Translations under genes and position numbers: made by a program | Notes under the pieces: generated by a model | Told to the model about the DNA's origin: nothing | Seen by the model: the letters and a program-made list of their open reading frames with translations, nothing else | Databases searched by the model: none | Part shown: in pieces, positions 34,368-43,405 of the stretch | Numbering within the stretch: the stretch's first letter is position 1 | Layout: the number at the start of each line of letters is the position of its first letter | Assembly: GCA_902705825.1 (NCBI GenBank) | Contig: CACSIL010000013.1 | Coordinates: 1 to 53,855 of the forward strand | Length of the DNA: 53,855 bases | Origin: Halioglobus japonicus | GTDB taxonomy: Bacteria > Pseudomonadota > Gammaproteobacteria > Pseudomonadales > Halieaceae | Direction: 5' to 3'

Positions 34368-35297
34368 TCACTGCGATAGCGCGTCGATAAACGCCATAAT
34401 CTGCGCCATAGTCTCGCGGGGGTGAAACAGGAAAGCGGAAACGTGTGTTCCCCAGCGTTTCTTCCAGGCGAGATCGGGGTGGTGCAGGTCGATGACCGGG
34501 GCCGTCCACAGAGTGACGTGCGGGTTGCGCTGCGCCAGTTCCCGGCTGTAGCGGGCCCGGGTAACCGGGTCGTCGGGATCCTGAATTGCCAGTATGGGGA
34601 TGTCCAGTTCCGCAGCGCGTTCCAGTGCCTGCTCCTCGCCTGTGGGCAGGCCATAAAACGCTGTCGCCGCCCACGCCGAGGCCGCGAAAAGTGCCGCTGG
34701 CAGGCCGGTGGCGACAAATGCACCCTGTTTGAAAGTGTCTGCAGTGTCCAGCAGGCTGTCGAGCAGGATGAGCCCATCGAGTCGGGCGCCGTGGTGAGCG
34801 GCCTGTATCAGCGTTGCTCCGCCCATTGATATACCCATTGCAAACAGCGGGAGCTGAGGGGTTTTCTTCCTTGCCCACTCGATGGCGGCCTGGGCGTCGT
34901 ATCTTTCGCTGCGGCCAAACTGCAGCCCGTGTCCGTCGTCACCTGACTCGCCGTGGTTACGCAGATCGACCACGGCTATTGAGACGCCCCGGTCGACCAT
35001 CGCACGGTAAAACCCCAGAGAGCCAAAATAGTTGCTGGTGCGGTTGGAACCGCCGCCGTGGATAAATACCAGCGTCGCCCTGGCATTGTCTGCGGGCATC
35101 CACCAACCCGCGAGTTGCAACTCATTATCCTGGGGTGTGACGACAAAGTCTTCGAACGCCAGACCCACCGCAGCAGGTGTGGTTGTCACCGCGCTGCGCT
35201 CGGCGTTGTGGATAGCTTCCACGGGGATCGCCACGAGCATCGTGTAGCCGAGTGCAATACACAGCAGGGCAACGATAGACCACGCTATTTTTTTCAC
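34368..35297 (-). CDS. Membrane-anchored alpha/beta hydrolase
   Basis: The 309-residue product starts with KKIAWSIVALLCIALGYTML, a signal or anchor helix, followed by an alpha/beta hydrolase fold. It has the oxyanion strand LVFIHGGGSNRTS, the nucleophile elbow GISMGG with Ser, the acid in IQDPDDPVTRAR and a His in VIDLHHPD. I chose GTG at 35297 because it opens the signal sequence. The frame stays open for 104 codons upstream, but that stretch is not protein-like. The group is close to the dienelactone hydrolase/acyl-peptidase type. The substrate is unknown. Confidence 0.85.
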   Translation of the reverse strand: MKKIAWSIVALLCIALGYTMLVAIPVEAIHNAERSAVTTTPAAVGLAFEDFVVTPQDNELQLAGWWMPADNARATLVFIHGGGSNRTSNYFGSLGFYRAMVDRGVSIAVVDLRNHGESGDDGHGLQFGRSERYDAQAAIEWARKKTPQLPLFAMGISMGGATLIQAAHHGARLDGLILLDSLLDTADTFKQGAFVATGLPAALFAASAWAATAFYGLPTGEEQALERAAELDIPILAIQDPDDPVTRARYSRELAQRNPHVTLWTAPVIDLHHPDLAWKKRWGTHVSAFLFHPRETMAQIMAFIDALSQ

Positions 35298-35727
35298 TGG
35301 GGAGCCCCGCACACTGGTAAAGCACGCATGGTAACCACACGGGATGGGGGCGAACAAGCGCACGTCAAATGCGGGCGGTTCGGTTTTGGTGTTCCAGCGG
35401 CAATGTGAACACCGCAGAATGTCCCGGTTCCCAGCGAGAATAGGCCCCTTTTTATGAGCATGGATGATCGGGCCAAACAGGAGGGCGCATGAATAGGCGT
35501 GGTGTAAGGCGCAGCGCGGGCGAGAGCATGCCCCGGGCAGGCAGCGATTGTTGCGCGCCCGGGGAAGAACCAGAGCACAGCAAGTCAGGCACGCAGGAGG
35601 TTGTTCCAACTACCATTGAAATCAGTGATGATGACTATCGAACAGTGCACCTGCCCTGCGACACACTGGAGGAAAGCGGCAACAGCGAGCCCGGGCATTA
35701 ACCCGGGCTAATGCGCGGTTGCTGGTG
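35298..35727. other. Intergenic region, 430 bp, with a doubtful small ORF
   Basis: A 70-codon frame on the plus strand (ATG 35489 to stop 35701) has GGAGG just upstream. It encodes a polar peptide containing EISDDDYRTVHLPC that I do not recognise. Its codon use is not convincing, so I leave it uncalled. The rest holds the upstream region of the hydrolase gene and a hairpin at 35688-35709. Confidence 0.35.
35688..35709. terminator. GC-rich hairpin downstream of the nitronate-monooxygenase-like gene
   Basis: AGCCCGGG, loop CATTAA, CCCGGGCT is a perfect 8-bp stem located 18 bp beyond the leftward flavoprotein gene. It lacks a T-tract on both strands, so it may be a weak or factor-dependent terminator. 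Confidence 0.5.
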
Positions 35728-36852
35728 TTATTCCTGCGGCGTAATGGCGTTAATGTGATCCAGAGCTTCGCTGTATTCGTTCAGCAGCCGGAACACGATA
35801 TCGCGACAGGATTCTATGCTGTTGATTTGGCCGACCACCTGGCCTACCGGGTTAAAGGCGACTTTCTGACATTCACCGCTGCCCGCATAGCGGTGTGTGC
35901 GGCGCACAGCATCGAAGGTGAGATAGCCCTGTAGCGGCATCGGAAGCGTATCTGGCGTATCGTCCCGATCCCAGGCTTCGGTCCATTCGTTCTTGAGCAT
36001 GCGCGCTGTTTTGCCGGTGAAAGACCGTGAGCGCACAGTATCTTCGGAGGTGGCGGCCATGTATGACTCGCGCTGTGCGGGTTCGGCATTGGCTTCCTCG
36101 GAGTTTAGCCACATCGATCCCAGCCAGACACCGGCAACGCCCATACTCATCGCAGCCAGAATCTGGCGTCCGTTACCGATGCCGCCGGCAGCCAGTACCG
36201 GCAGCGGGGCGACGGCATCGACCATCTGTGGCCAGAGAATCATCGAGGTCACTTCACCGGCGTGGCCGCCGCCCTCGGAACCCTGACAGACCACAAAATC
36301 CAGCCCGGCATTTTTATGGTTGATACCGTGCTTGAGCCGTCCGGCCAGTGCGCCGATCAGGCGGCCGGAATCATGTACCTGCTTGATGATATCGTCGGGT
36401 GGGGTGCCAAGCGCATTCACGATCATGCGGCACTTCGGACGCGTGAGGGCCTCGTCTACCAGCAGTTGCGCCTGCACGGCGGAGAAGCTGAGGCTCACTT
36501 CGTCGTCCTGGTCGGGCCACTCCGGTACGCCGGCATCTGAAAGCAGCTTGTTGACAAACTCGCGGTGTTGCTGGGGGATGGCATCCTGCAGCATGGCGAC
36601 CAGCTCTTCCGGGCTGGTTTTATCCATGCCCTCGTATTTCTGGGGAATGGCGGTGTCCACACCATAGATGTGATCTCCGATATGCGCATCGATCCAATCG
36701 AGTTCCTCTTTCAGCTTGGCCGGAGAAAATCCTACCGCGCCGAGTACACCGATACCTCCGGCCTTGCTCACAGCAACGACCACATCACGGCAGTGAGTGA
36801 AAGCGAAAATGGGTACGTCGATACCCAGTTGTTTACAGAAATCAGTTTGCAT
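35728..36852 (-). CDS. Nitronate monooxygenase-like FMN enzyme (2-nitropropane dioxygenase family)
   Basis: The 374-residue TIM-barrel flavoprotein has VSKAGGIGVLGAVGFSP at the start and VCQGSEGGGHAGEVTSM with the catalytic His of the family. It also has LPVLAAGGIGNGRQILAAM and GVWLGSMWL for FMN phosphate binding. Some relatives in actinobacteria belong to steroid-ring catabolism regulons rather than nitroalkane metabolism. The context here (P450s, FadL channel, MaoC) makes such a role worth considering. The ATG at 36852 has GAGG upstream. It is divergent from the FadL-type gene. Confidence 0.88.
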   Translation of the reverse strand: MQTDFCKQLGIDVPIFAFTHCRDVVVAVSKAGGIGVLGAVGFSPAKLKEELDWIDAHIGDHIYGVDTAIPQKYEGMDKTSPEELVAMLQDAIPQQHREFVNKLLSDAGVPEWPDQDDEVSLSFSAVQAQLLVDEALTRPKCRMIVNALGTPPDDIIKQVHDSGRLIGALAGRLKHGINHKNAGLDFVVCQGSEGGGHAGEVTSMILWPQMVDAVAPLPVLAAGGIGNGRQILAAMSMGVAGVWLGSMWLNSEEANAEPAQRESYMAATSEDTVRSRSFTGKTARMLKNEWTEAWDRDDTPDTLPMPLQGYLTFDAVRRTHRYAGSGECQKVAFNPVGQVVGQINSIESCRDIVFRLLNEYSEALDHINAITPQE

Positions 36853-37166
36853 ATCTATGCCTCGTTAGTCGTCGCTACCAAAGAAGGGTTTTTAACGATC
36901 TTCACGTTAACGGATTTGCGGTGGCGTAAGAATGGCGTAAGAGGCCGGGAAAAGTAGCAAAAGTTGACCTGGCCCGTTAGGCGAGGGCCCTCAGTCTCGA
37001 TAAAAAGGCGCCCGCGATGTCGATCCGGTGGTTGTAGCTGCCCCAGCTCCGGGTAAACTGTGAAAAATGGTTACGTACCGGGGGCGTCATTTCCTCCGTT
37101 TTTTGTTATAAACAACGGAACTAGAATGCGGACCCTATTTGGCGCTTTGCAATGGAGAATACGGAC
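36853..37166. other. Divergent control region, 314 bp, with a palindrome
   Basis: No gene is visible. The right part holds TTGTT-ATA-AACAA (37103-37115), framed by CCGTT and CGG, which together form a longer imperfect inverted repeat about 50 bp before the FadL-type start. It could be an operator for the channel gene or for both divergent genes. GTTAACG-like repeats lie on the left side near 36896-36912. Confidence 0.4.
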
Positions 37167-38408
37167 ATGATTAAAACCCTGAAGAACTGCACTATCGCAG
37201 TGGGGATATTGAGTGCTGGAAATGCCTCAGCTGGCGGCCTGTGGTTGAATGAATATGGAGACTTTGCCGGTGGTAGGGCCGCCGCAGGTGCCTCAGCGGG
37301 CACGGATGACCCAATGACCCTCGCCTACAACCCGGCCAGTATTCTGCGTTTGGACGGCAGCCAGTTGTTCGTTTCCGCAGGTGCCATTTTTGGCAATATG
37401 AATTTTGATGTGAAGTATAGCAATCCGCGCAATGGCTATGAGGATGGTGGAAATGCAGGGCAGGTTTCCCCGCTGGCCTCGATGAGCTATGTCAACGATT
37501 TGAATTCCGACAAATGGAGTGTCGGTATCGCACTCGGCGGTTTGTCCGGTGCCGGCATGGACTACAATGACGACTGGGCGGGACGTTACCAGGCAACGAA
37601 GGTTTCACTTACCCTTTTGGCGCTGTCTCCTACGGTCGCGTACCAGGTGACGGAGAAGTTATCGCTGGGTGTGTCGGCACAGTTTGTATACGCAGACCTC
37701 GAACTGGATATGGCTGTTCCTCGCCTCGACCCCGCCCTGCAGGACGGCAAGGGTTCCCTTGATGGCGATGACTACAAGACAGCATTTGCCCTGGGTGTGC
37801 TGTATGAAATGTCTGACGTTACGCGTTTCGGCTTGTTTTATCAGAGTGAGGTTGATGTCAAGTTTGATGGCGATCTAAAGGTAGCGATACCTGCAGACAA
37901 CGCAGTGGGCGCAGCGATAGGGGCTCGCAGCGCAGCTACCGATACCAGCATGAACTTTGCTCAGTATGCGCGTTTCAGTGTCCACCAGGTTATGGACGAG
38001 CGCTGGAGTGTAGATTTTACCGTGGGCTGGGATAACTGGAGTGCTATGGACAATGTGCTTGTCTCCACCCAGTACGGTGCTGCGGGAATCCCGACGCAAT
38101 GGCGTGACACCTACCATTATGCCTGGGGTGCCCAGTACAAACTGAATGAAAATTGGGATCTCACCGGTGGCGTTGCCTACGACACTAACCCCGTTGATTC
38201 AGAATATCGCAATGCGCAACTTCCGGTCGATAGGCAAATACGCTACGCGGGTGGCGCACAGTACTCACTGAAGGATTCCCTGACGATCGGTGGCTACCTC
38301 ATGTACATGGATCTCGGTAGCTCGCGCATTACAGCACAGCGCTTTGGTGGCGATTTTGAACACAATGATGCGCTGCAGCTGGCCGTGAACGCGACCTGGA
38401 CGTTCTAG
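37167..38408 (+). CDS. FadL/TodX-family outer membrane channel
   Basis: This 413-residue beta-barrel protein is for hydrophobic compound uptake. It has a signal peptide (MIKTLKNCTIAVGILSAGNA, ending ASA). GGLWLNEYGDFAGGRAAAG follows, the N-terminal hatch region of the family, then DDPMTLAYNPAS (the NPA motif). Barrel strands end with ALQLAVNATWTF, whose terminal Phe fits the assembly signal. I chose ATG at 37167 because GGAG lies upstream and the signal starts there. FadL-type channels bring in long-chain fatty acids, aromatics or sterol-like molecules. Its presence fits the lipid catabolic genes nearby. Confidence 0.9.
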   Translation: MIKTLKNCTIAVGILSAGNASAGGLWLNEYGDFAGGRAAAGASAGTDDPMTLAYNPASILRLDGSQLFVSAGAIFGNMNFDVKYSNPRNGYEDGGNAGQVSPLASMSYVNDLNSDKWSVGIALGGLSGAGMDYNDDWAGRYQATKVSLTLLALSPTVAYQVTEKLSLGVSAQFVYADLELDMAVPRLDPALQDGKGSLDGDDYKTAFALGVLYEMSDVTRFGLFYQSEVDVKFDGDLKVAIPADNAVGAAIGARSAATDTSMNFAQYARFSVHQVMDERWSVDFTVGWDNWSAMDNVLVSTQYGAAGIPTQWRDTYHYAWGAQYKLNENWDLTGGVAYDTNPVDSEYRNAQLPVDRQIRYAGGAQYSLKDSLTIGGYLMYMDLGSSRITAQRFGGDFEHNDALQLAVNATWTF

Positions 38409-38502
38409 GTTGTTGCACTAGAACAGTACTACCGAAGGCGGCGTCCCGGCCAGGGTAGGAAACACCTGGTATGGGCGCCACTATAACCCAGGAATGCCGC
38501 CA

Positions 38503-39231
38503 CTAAGTGGGCGGTGCTACCGGCATATACACCGGCCCCTGGCTGCCGTAGGCCTGCATGTAATATTGCTGGCCGCAGCGGTAATAGATGACGCTGTTGA
38601 CGGTTTCGGTCTGTGCCGCGCAGGGCAGTCCACCTGACGGGGCTGGCGTATTTACCACGGTGTTGTTGTAAGTGGTCGTTGATGTGCTTTCGTGGGACGC
38701 TGAGGCCGCTGCCGCGCCTATCGCAGCGCCCGCGACCAGACCCACTGCCGCCGAGCCACTGTCCCAGTCATCATTGTCATGGTCGTAATAATTTGGTGGA
38801 GGGTAGTAGCCGGGAGCGGGTGGTCGGTAGTAGTTGCCATTGTAGGATTGCTGGTAATTCTGCTGGCGGTTGTCGGCACCCTGCTGGCGGGCCTGAACAT
38901 TCTGGTTAGACGCATCCTGCCGCTGGTGCTGGTTACTGGCAGACTGGTTCTGTCGGTTTTCCTGATTGGTAGCGGTGGTAGATGAAAATGCATCCTGCCG
39001 CTGGGCCTGGTTGGATGACATTGAGCCTTCCCGGGTCGACAGGCCACTGCTGCGATCTTGTCCTATTCTGTCTGCGAAACCCCCGCGATCCCCTCCGCCG
39101 GAAAAACCGCCGAAAGAGGCTGCCCCGCCACGCGAAAATCCGCGGGCAAAAAGATCGGGTGATACGCTAGTGAAAACCAAACCGACAGTGAGTAACGCGC
39201 CGAATCCCAAGAGTCCCGGACGACTGTTCAT
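38503..39231 (-). CDS. Q/N-rich secreted protein with glycine zipper
   Basis: The 242-residue product has a signal sequence (about 8-30) and a Gly/Arg/Ser-rich segment (RGFSRGGAASFGGFSGGG). A low-complexity Gln/Asn-rich stretch follows (about 70-130, for example NVQARQQGADNRQQNYQQ), then a Pro/Tyr stretch (YRPPAPGYYPPPNYYDHDND). Next come a glycine/alanine zipper (VGLVAGAAIGAAAASA) and a C-terminal domain with GLPCAAQTETVNSVIYYRCG, whose two Cys may pair. It overlaps the DUF2092 gene upstream by 4 bp, so the two are cotranslated. Such pairs are seen in other proteobacteria, but no function is established to my knowledge. Confidence 0.8.
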   Translation of the reverse strand: MNSRPGLLGFGALLTVGLVFTSVSPDLFARGFSRGGAASFGGFSGGGDRGGFADRIGQDRSSGLSTREGSMSSNQAQRQDAFSSTTATNQENRQNQSASNQHQRQDASNQNVQARQQGADNRQQNYQQSYNGNYYRPPAPGYYPPPNYYDHDNDDWDSGSAAVGLVAGAAIGAAAASASHESTSTTTYNNTVVNTPAPSGGLPCAAQTETVNSVIYYRCGQQYYMQAYGSQGPVYMPVAPPT

Positions 39232-40088
39232 TGTTGTTCTCCTGCTGTTGGTGGTGCTGCGCCAGTTGCGGCCTCGGGCGTAAAACTTGCTGCAAGCGGT
39301 ATTTCCCGCGCATCGGCCGGTGGTTCAAAGCGGAATGTCTTGTGTGCAAAGCTGGGATTAAAATTCCAGTTGGAGAAATTGGCCCAGAACTGCGGCTGCG
39401 CTGGCTGCGTTCGGTAGGTAAGGATTATGCGCAGAGGCAATGCCTGATTCCCGGTGGTAATCCAGGCCTGGAAGTCGACATCCTTTGTGCGGCCGGCAAT
39501 ATGGTGGGTCAGCTCACCGAGGATATCTGTTTCTTCAACGTAGGCGATATCCGTCATGCGCTTTTCCAGTTCCTGCGGGAAGCGGTTCATTATCATCATC
39601 GCCAGCGGCAGGCGCATGTGCAGGTCATTGAGAAAGTAGTTGATGGTGGCATCAATATCACCCGGTTGCGGTACTTGGGAGTAAACGTTGGCGGTGCTGT
39701 CGGCGATCGTGATCATCTTGCCGTCGAACAGGACAGATTCTCCTGTGCCGTTACTGGTGGTGACGTCACTCAACACGAGTGCGGGACGCTCCACAGAGAG
39801 TTGACGCGCCTCTCCGAACTCAATTTTCTGCCCATCCTCCTGCAAGGTGTCGTAACCGATGCGAATGTCTGTCTGGAACTTCTTGGCATCGGCCAGCTCG
39901 GAGGCCATCCTCAGCAAAAGCGCTTTGGCTGTTTTTTGTGACTCTGCCAAAGGTGCTGATGCACTGGCGTTGGCTGCTGTTGTTGCACCGGGGGGCGCGG
40001 GTGTTTGCGCCTGTACGCTGGAGGTACAGGCCAACACCAGTAAGGCCAGCAGTGTTTTTATGGAACGGATATGATTCGCGATGGGCAT
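39228..40088 (-). CDS. DUF2092-family predicted periplasmic protein
   Basis: The 286-residue product has a signal peptide ending near VQAQ, then an Ala/Pro/Thr-rich linker. The DUF2092 domain follows: ALLLRMASELADAKKFQTDI, GKMITIADSTANVYSQVPQP, NYFLNDLHMRLPL, DILGELTHHIAG and a C-terminal TYRTQPAQPQFWANFSNWNF. The fold is thought to resemble lipoprotein-carrier (LolA/RseB-like) half-barrels. ATG at 40088 has GGAG seven bases upstream; a TTG at 40094 is less likely. Its function is not known. It is cotranslated with the Q/N-rich protein. Confidence 0.86.
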   Translation of the reverse strand: MPIANHIRSIKTLLALLVLACTSSVQAQTPAPPGATTAANASASAPLAESQKTAKALLLRMASELADAKKFQTDIRIGYDTLQEDGQKIEFGEARQLSVERPALVLSDVTTSNGTGESVLFDGKMITIADSTANVYSQVPQPGDIDATINYFLNDLHMRLPLAMMIMNRFPQELEKRMTDIAYVEETDILGELTHHIAGRTKDVDFQAWITTGNQALPLRIILTYRTQPAQPQFWANFSNWNFNPSFAHKTFRFEPPADAREIPLAASFTPEAATGAAPPTAGEQQ

Positions 40089-40304
40089 TAGCAAACTCCA
40101 ATGAGGCTGGCGCGGGGGGCTCAGTGTGCGTCAACAGATTCTAGTTCAATACACGCCGGTTTTGATATCCTTACAATCAGTATTTTTGCGTGTGAGCTCG
40201 TGTTTCCGATGCAATGGATCAGTAAGGTAGCTCTCACTCGCACCGTTCCTCCAATTAGCGGGTTTGTCCTAGCCCGGTCTGGACGATGGGCCGATCGCTG
40301 CTAG

Positions 40305-41501
40305 TTATTCAGAGCGCAACGCCTCAATCGGATCAAGTGCTGCGGCATGCATTGCCGGCGATATGCCTGCGGCCAGGCCCACGCCACAGCTGAGGGCCAA
40401 CGACGCCAGCATAAACTCTGGCTGCAGGCTGATCGGCAATCCCGGTGCAAAAGTATTCAGCGTGATCACCAGCACGGCCACTATGCTCAGCCCTAGCAAT
40501 CCACCCAGGGCGGACAACAGCACAGCTTCCCCGAGGAACATCCATAGAATCTGTTCCCGTGTGCAGCCCACTGCACGCAACAGCCCGATTTCCTGGGTGC
40601 GCTCCTTCAGTGCTGTTGTCATGATGGTGAGAACACCCACGCCGCCGACCAGCAGTGCGACTCCGCCCAGAGCGCCAACGGCCATTTTTAGCATGGATAG
40701 AATCTTGTCCAGTGTGGAGAGCATGTCCTCCTGTGTGAAGAGCGTGAAGTCCTCATCACCGTGGCGCCGAATCAGCAGTGCTTTCACGCGATCACCCATC
40801 TCTTGCGATGTCGTGGTGTCCCGGAAGACGATGTCGATTTCCATCAGGCTCTCTTTGTTAAACATCTGCATAGCGAGGTCGGCCGGAATATAGATTGCAT
40901 CATCCAGGTCGAAACCCAGTAACTGCCCCTTGCTTTCCATCACGCCAATCACGCGAAAGCGGGTGCCACCGACACGTACATAGCTACCCAGCGCATTGCC
41001 GGTGCGAAATAACTCCTGCTTAACGCGAGAGCCTATCACTGCAAAGTAGCGTGAACTCTCCAGGTCGCCGGCCGGTAGAAAACGCCCCTGAGCAACGTTG
41101 AACCGCCAGGCGCGATCCATGTCGGGGCCCACGCCGATGACATCGGTATCCCTGCTGTATTGCCCGGCTTCAATCTTTGCCGTGCCCTGAATGACCGGCA
41201 CCACCGCTTCCACATGTGGAAGCTTACCCAGATGGGTGGCGTCGGCCAGCGACAGCGGACGGATGGTGGTTAGCAGACCCGTCATCCCTACGGTAGTCGT
41301 TTTGCCGGGAGTGACTGCAATAATGCGGGTACCGAACTGGGAAAAGCTGTCCATCAGATACACGCGAACCCCCTCGCCGATGGACGTGAGCAGGGTAACT
41401 GCCGCGATGCCTATGCTGATGCCGAGTGCCGTTAGAAAACTGCGCAGACGGGCAGTGGTCACCGCGTGGAATACCCAGCGCAACCAGTCACTCAAGAGCA
41501 T
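40305..41501 (-). CDS. ABC transporter permease, MacB/FtsX type (second permease)
   Basis: The 398-residue product has one N-terminal membrane helix (about 22-45, SFLTALGISIGIAAVTLLTS). A large periplasmic MacB-like domain follows (about 50-270), then three C-terminal helices (VGALGGVALLVGGVGVLTIM, AVLLSALGGLLGLSIVAVLV and LALSCGVGLAAGIS). The ALKERTQEIGLLRAVGC motif marks the FtsX domain. It is the last gene of a four-gene leftward operon and starts 6 bp after the first permease. Unlike MacB the ATPase is a separate protein. It probably pairs with the first permease to form a heterodimer. The cargo is unknown. Confidence 0.9.
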   Translation of the reverse strand: MLLSDWLRWVFHAVTTARLRSFLTALGISIGIAAVTLLTSIGEGVRVYLMDSFSQFGTRIIAVTPGKTTTVGMTGLLTTIRPLSLADATHLGKLPHVEAVVPVIQGTAKIEAGQYSRDTDVIGVGPDMDRAWRFNVAQGRFLPAGDLESSRYFAVIGSRVKQELFRTGNALGSYVRVGGTRFRVIGVMESKGQLLGFDLDDAIYIPADLAMQMFNKESLMEIDIVFRDTTTSQEMGDRVKALLIRRHGDEDFTLFTQEDMLSTLDKILSMLKMAVGALGGVALLVGGVGVLTIMTTALKERTQEIGLLRAVGCTREQILWMFLGEAVLLSALGGLLGLSIVAVLVITLNTFAPGLPISLQPEFMLASLALSCGVGLAAGISPAMHAAALDPIEALRSE

Positions 41502-41507
41502 GGCGAT

Positions 41508-42716
41508 CTACTTTTTGCCCAGTGCATCAACGGGCTCCATATTGGCGGCCTGCTGCGCGGGCAGCCAGGCAAAAAGCACGGCGGTTCCTATCGCCAGTGT
41601 CAGCGACGCCCATATGGCCCAGGCCGGAGGTGCAAACGGCACGTCGGGATACATCTTTGTGCCCAGAAACACGATCAGGTAACCGACCAGAATACCCAAC
41701 ACTGCGCCGGTCGCTGCGATCAGTGCAGCCTCGGTGAGAAACAGTGTGCGCACCTGTGATGAGGGTGCGCCTATGGCCTTGAGTAAGCCAATCTCCGCGG
41801 TGCGCTGCTTCACTGACATCAGGGTCACATTCATCACCAGTATGCCCGATACCACAAGGCTTATCGCACCGATACCCGCCACGGCCAGTGTCATCACCTG
41901 CAATATACTGTCAAACGTGGAGAGCATGGCGTCCGGGCTGATAATCGTCACATCCTGTTCGCCGTTGTGCAGTGCCTTCATCTGTTCAGCGATAGCGGAT
42001 TTGACAGCATCAACCTGATAGTTCTCCTTCACTTTCAGTGTCACGCGGAACAGGCCGTGGACATTGAACACCGCCTGTGCCGAAGCAACCGGAATGAAAA
42101 TTGCCTCGCTCAGGTCTGCGCCAAAGGAGTCACCGGAGCCTGCCAGTACACCGACCACGCGAAAGCGGTAATCGCGCAATCGAACCCACTGGCCGACAGC
42201 GCGACCATTGTCAAAGAGTGCTTGCTTGAGCTTCTGCCCAATAACGGCGACCTGCTTTCCCTCGCCCAGTGCAAGTTCGGGGAGCGCGCTGCCCTGGGCA
42301 ATCTCCAGTTTACGCAGCGCGAAAAATGCCGCGGTGGTGCCGACAACCATGCTGTCACGCTCTCGGGCTTTGTACGAAACCGGGCCATTGCCCATTACCA
42401 TCGGCGCCAGCGCAGTCACGCCCGGCACCGCGCGCTGCAACACCTCCATCTCTTCCAGGGTAATCGCGCGCGCAGCGACACCTGTCATCGGCGGCATGCC
42501 GCCAGTGGTTTCCTTTCTCCCGGGAATCATCACCACCGTGTCCTTGCCGAGGTACGCAAACTCTCCCAGTACATAGCCACGGGCACCCTCGCCCAGTGCG
42601 GTCAGTACAACCACGGCACCCACTCCAAGGCTGACCGCTGTCAGCAGCATGGCACTGCGAAAGCGCTGGCGGCGCAGTGCCAGCACGGTAAAGCGCAGCA
42701 GATCGAGGAATCGCAC
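41508..42716 (-). CDS. ABC transporter permease, MacB/FtsX type (first permease)
   Basis: The 402-residue product has the same architecture as its neighbour: an N-terminal helix (AMLLTAVSLGVGAVVVLTAL), a periplasmic MacB-like domain and three C-terminal helices. It carries VKQRTAEIGLLKAIGAPSSQ. It ends with ANMEPVDALGKK. The GTG start overlaps the ATPase stop by one base (TAGTG), so translation is coupled. The two permeases have clearly diverged in sequence, which favours a heterodimer over a recent duplication. Confidence 0.9.
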   Translation of the reverse strand: MRFLDLLRFTVLALRRQRFRSAMLLTAVSLGVGAVVVLTALGEGARGYVLGEFAYLGKDTVVMIPGRKETTGGMPPMTGVAARAITLEEMEVLQRAVPGVTALAPMVMGNGPVSYKARERDSMVVGTTAAFFALRKLEIAQGSALPELALGEGKQVAVIGQKLKQALFDNGRAVGQWVRLRDYRFRVVGVLAGSGDSFGADLSEAIFIPVASAQAVFNVHGLFRVTLKVKENYQVDAVKSAIAEQMKALHNGEQDVTIISPDAMLSTFDSILQVMTLAVAGIGAISLVVSGILVMNVTLMSVKQRTAEIGLLKAIGAPSSQVRTLFLTEAALIAATGAVLGILVGYLIVFLGTKMYPDVPFAPPAWAIWASLTLAIGTAVLFAWLPAQQAANMEPVDALGKK

Positions 42717-43405
42717 TATCCGGCCACGTGCTCGAAAACTTGATCTGTAGCGACGGCGCCGTCCACCATGCGTATCCGGCGCCTGGCGCGATCGCCCATG
42801 TTGCTGTCATGTGTGACGATCAACAAAGTGATGCCATCGTGATTCAGGCTCTCCAGAATGTCTGTCACTTCCGCACCGGAGCGGGAGTCGAGATTGCCGG
42901 TTGGCTCGTCGGCGAGCAACAATGCTGGCTTCATGACAATACTGCGACCTATCGCAACGCGCTGGCGTTCACCGCCGGATAACTGGTTCGGCAGGTGGTC
43001 TGCACGTTTGGCGATACCCAGCTTTTCAAGAATGCCGGCAACGGACTCCTGACGTTCTTTCGCGGACACCCCTGCCAGCATCAGTGGCATCTCTACATTT
43101 TCCCGCGCAGTCAATCGCGCTATCAGGTGGTAGGACTGAAATACAAAGCCGATTTGTTCGCGGCGCACCCGGGCGCGCTCATTTTCATTCAGCGTCTGGG
43201 TATCAATGCCGTTGAGGGAGTATCGCCCGCTGTCGGGGCGATCGAGCAGGCCGAGCATATTCAGCAGCGTAGACTTGCCGGAGCCGGACGGCCCCATCAC
43301 TGATATGTATTCACCCTGTTCAATCTGCAGGTTTATGTCGGACAATGCATGCACAGTGCTGTCGCCCAGCACAAACGTTTTGTTGACGCCTTTGATATCA
43401 ATCAT
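42716..43405 (-). CDS. ABC transporter ATPase, MacB/LolD type
   Basis: The 229-residue ATPase has Walker A GPSGSGKST, the Q-loop FVFQSYHLIARLT, signature LSGGERQR, Walker B ALLLADEPTG and LLIVTHD with the switch His. This is the MacB/LolD/FtsE group that drives mechanotransmission rather than classical transport. I chose ATG at 43405; it overlaps the adaptor gene by 8 bp and gives the expected N-terminus IDIKGVNKTFVLGD. It works with the two permeases and the adaptor next to it. Confidence 0.94.
   Translation of the reverse strand: MIDIKGVNKTFVLGDSTVHALSDINLQIEQGEYISVMGPSGSGKSTLLNMLGLLDRPDSGRYSLNGIDTQTLNENERARVRREQIGFVFQSYHLIARLTARENVEMPLMLAGVSAKERQESVAGILEKLGIAKRADHLPNQLSGGERQRVAIGRSIVMKPALLLADEPTGNLDSRSGAEVTDILESLNHDGITLLIVTHDSNMGDRARRRIRMVDGAVATDQVFEHVAG

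Noticed and set aside
34288..34878. A 196-codon minus-strand frame inside the alpha/beta hydrolase gene
   Set aside because: The hydrolase frame carries the catalytic motifs; this one is out of frame with it and rich in Arg, Pro and Gly.
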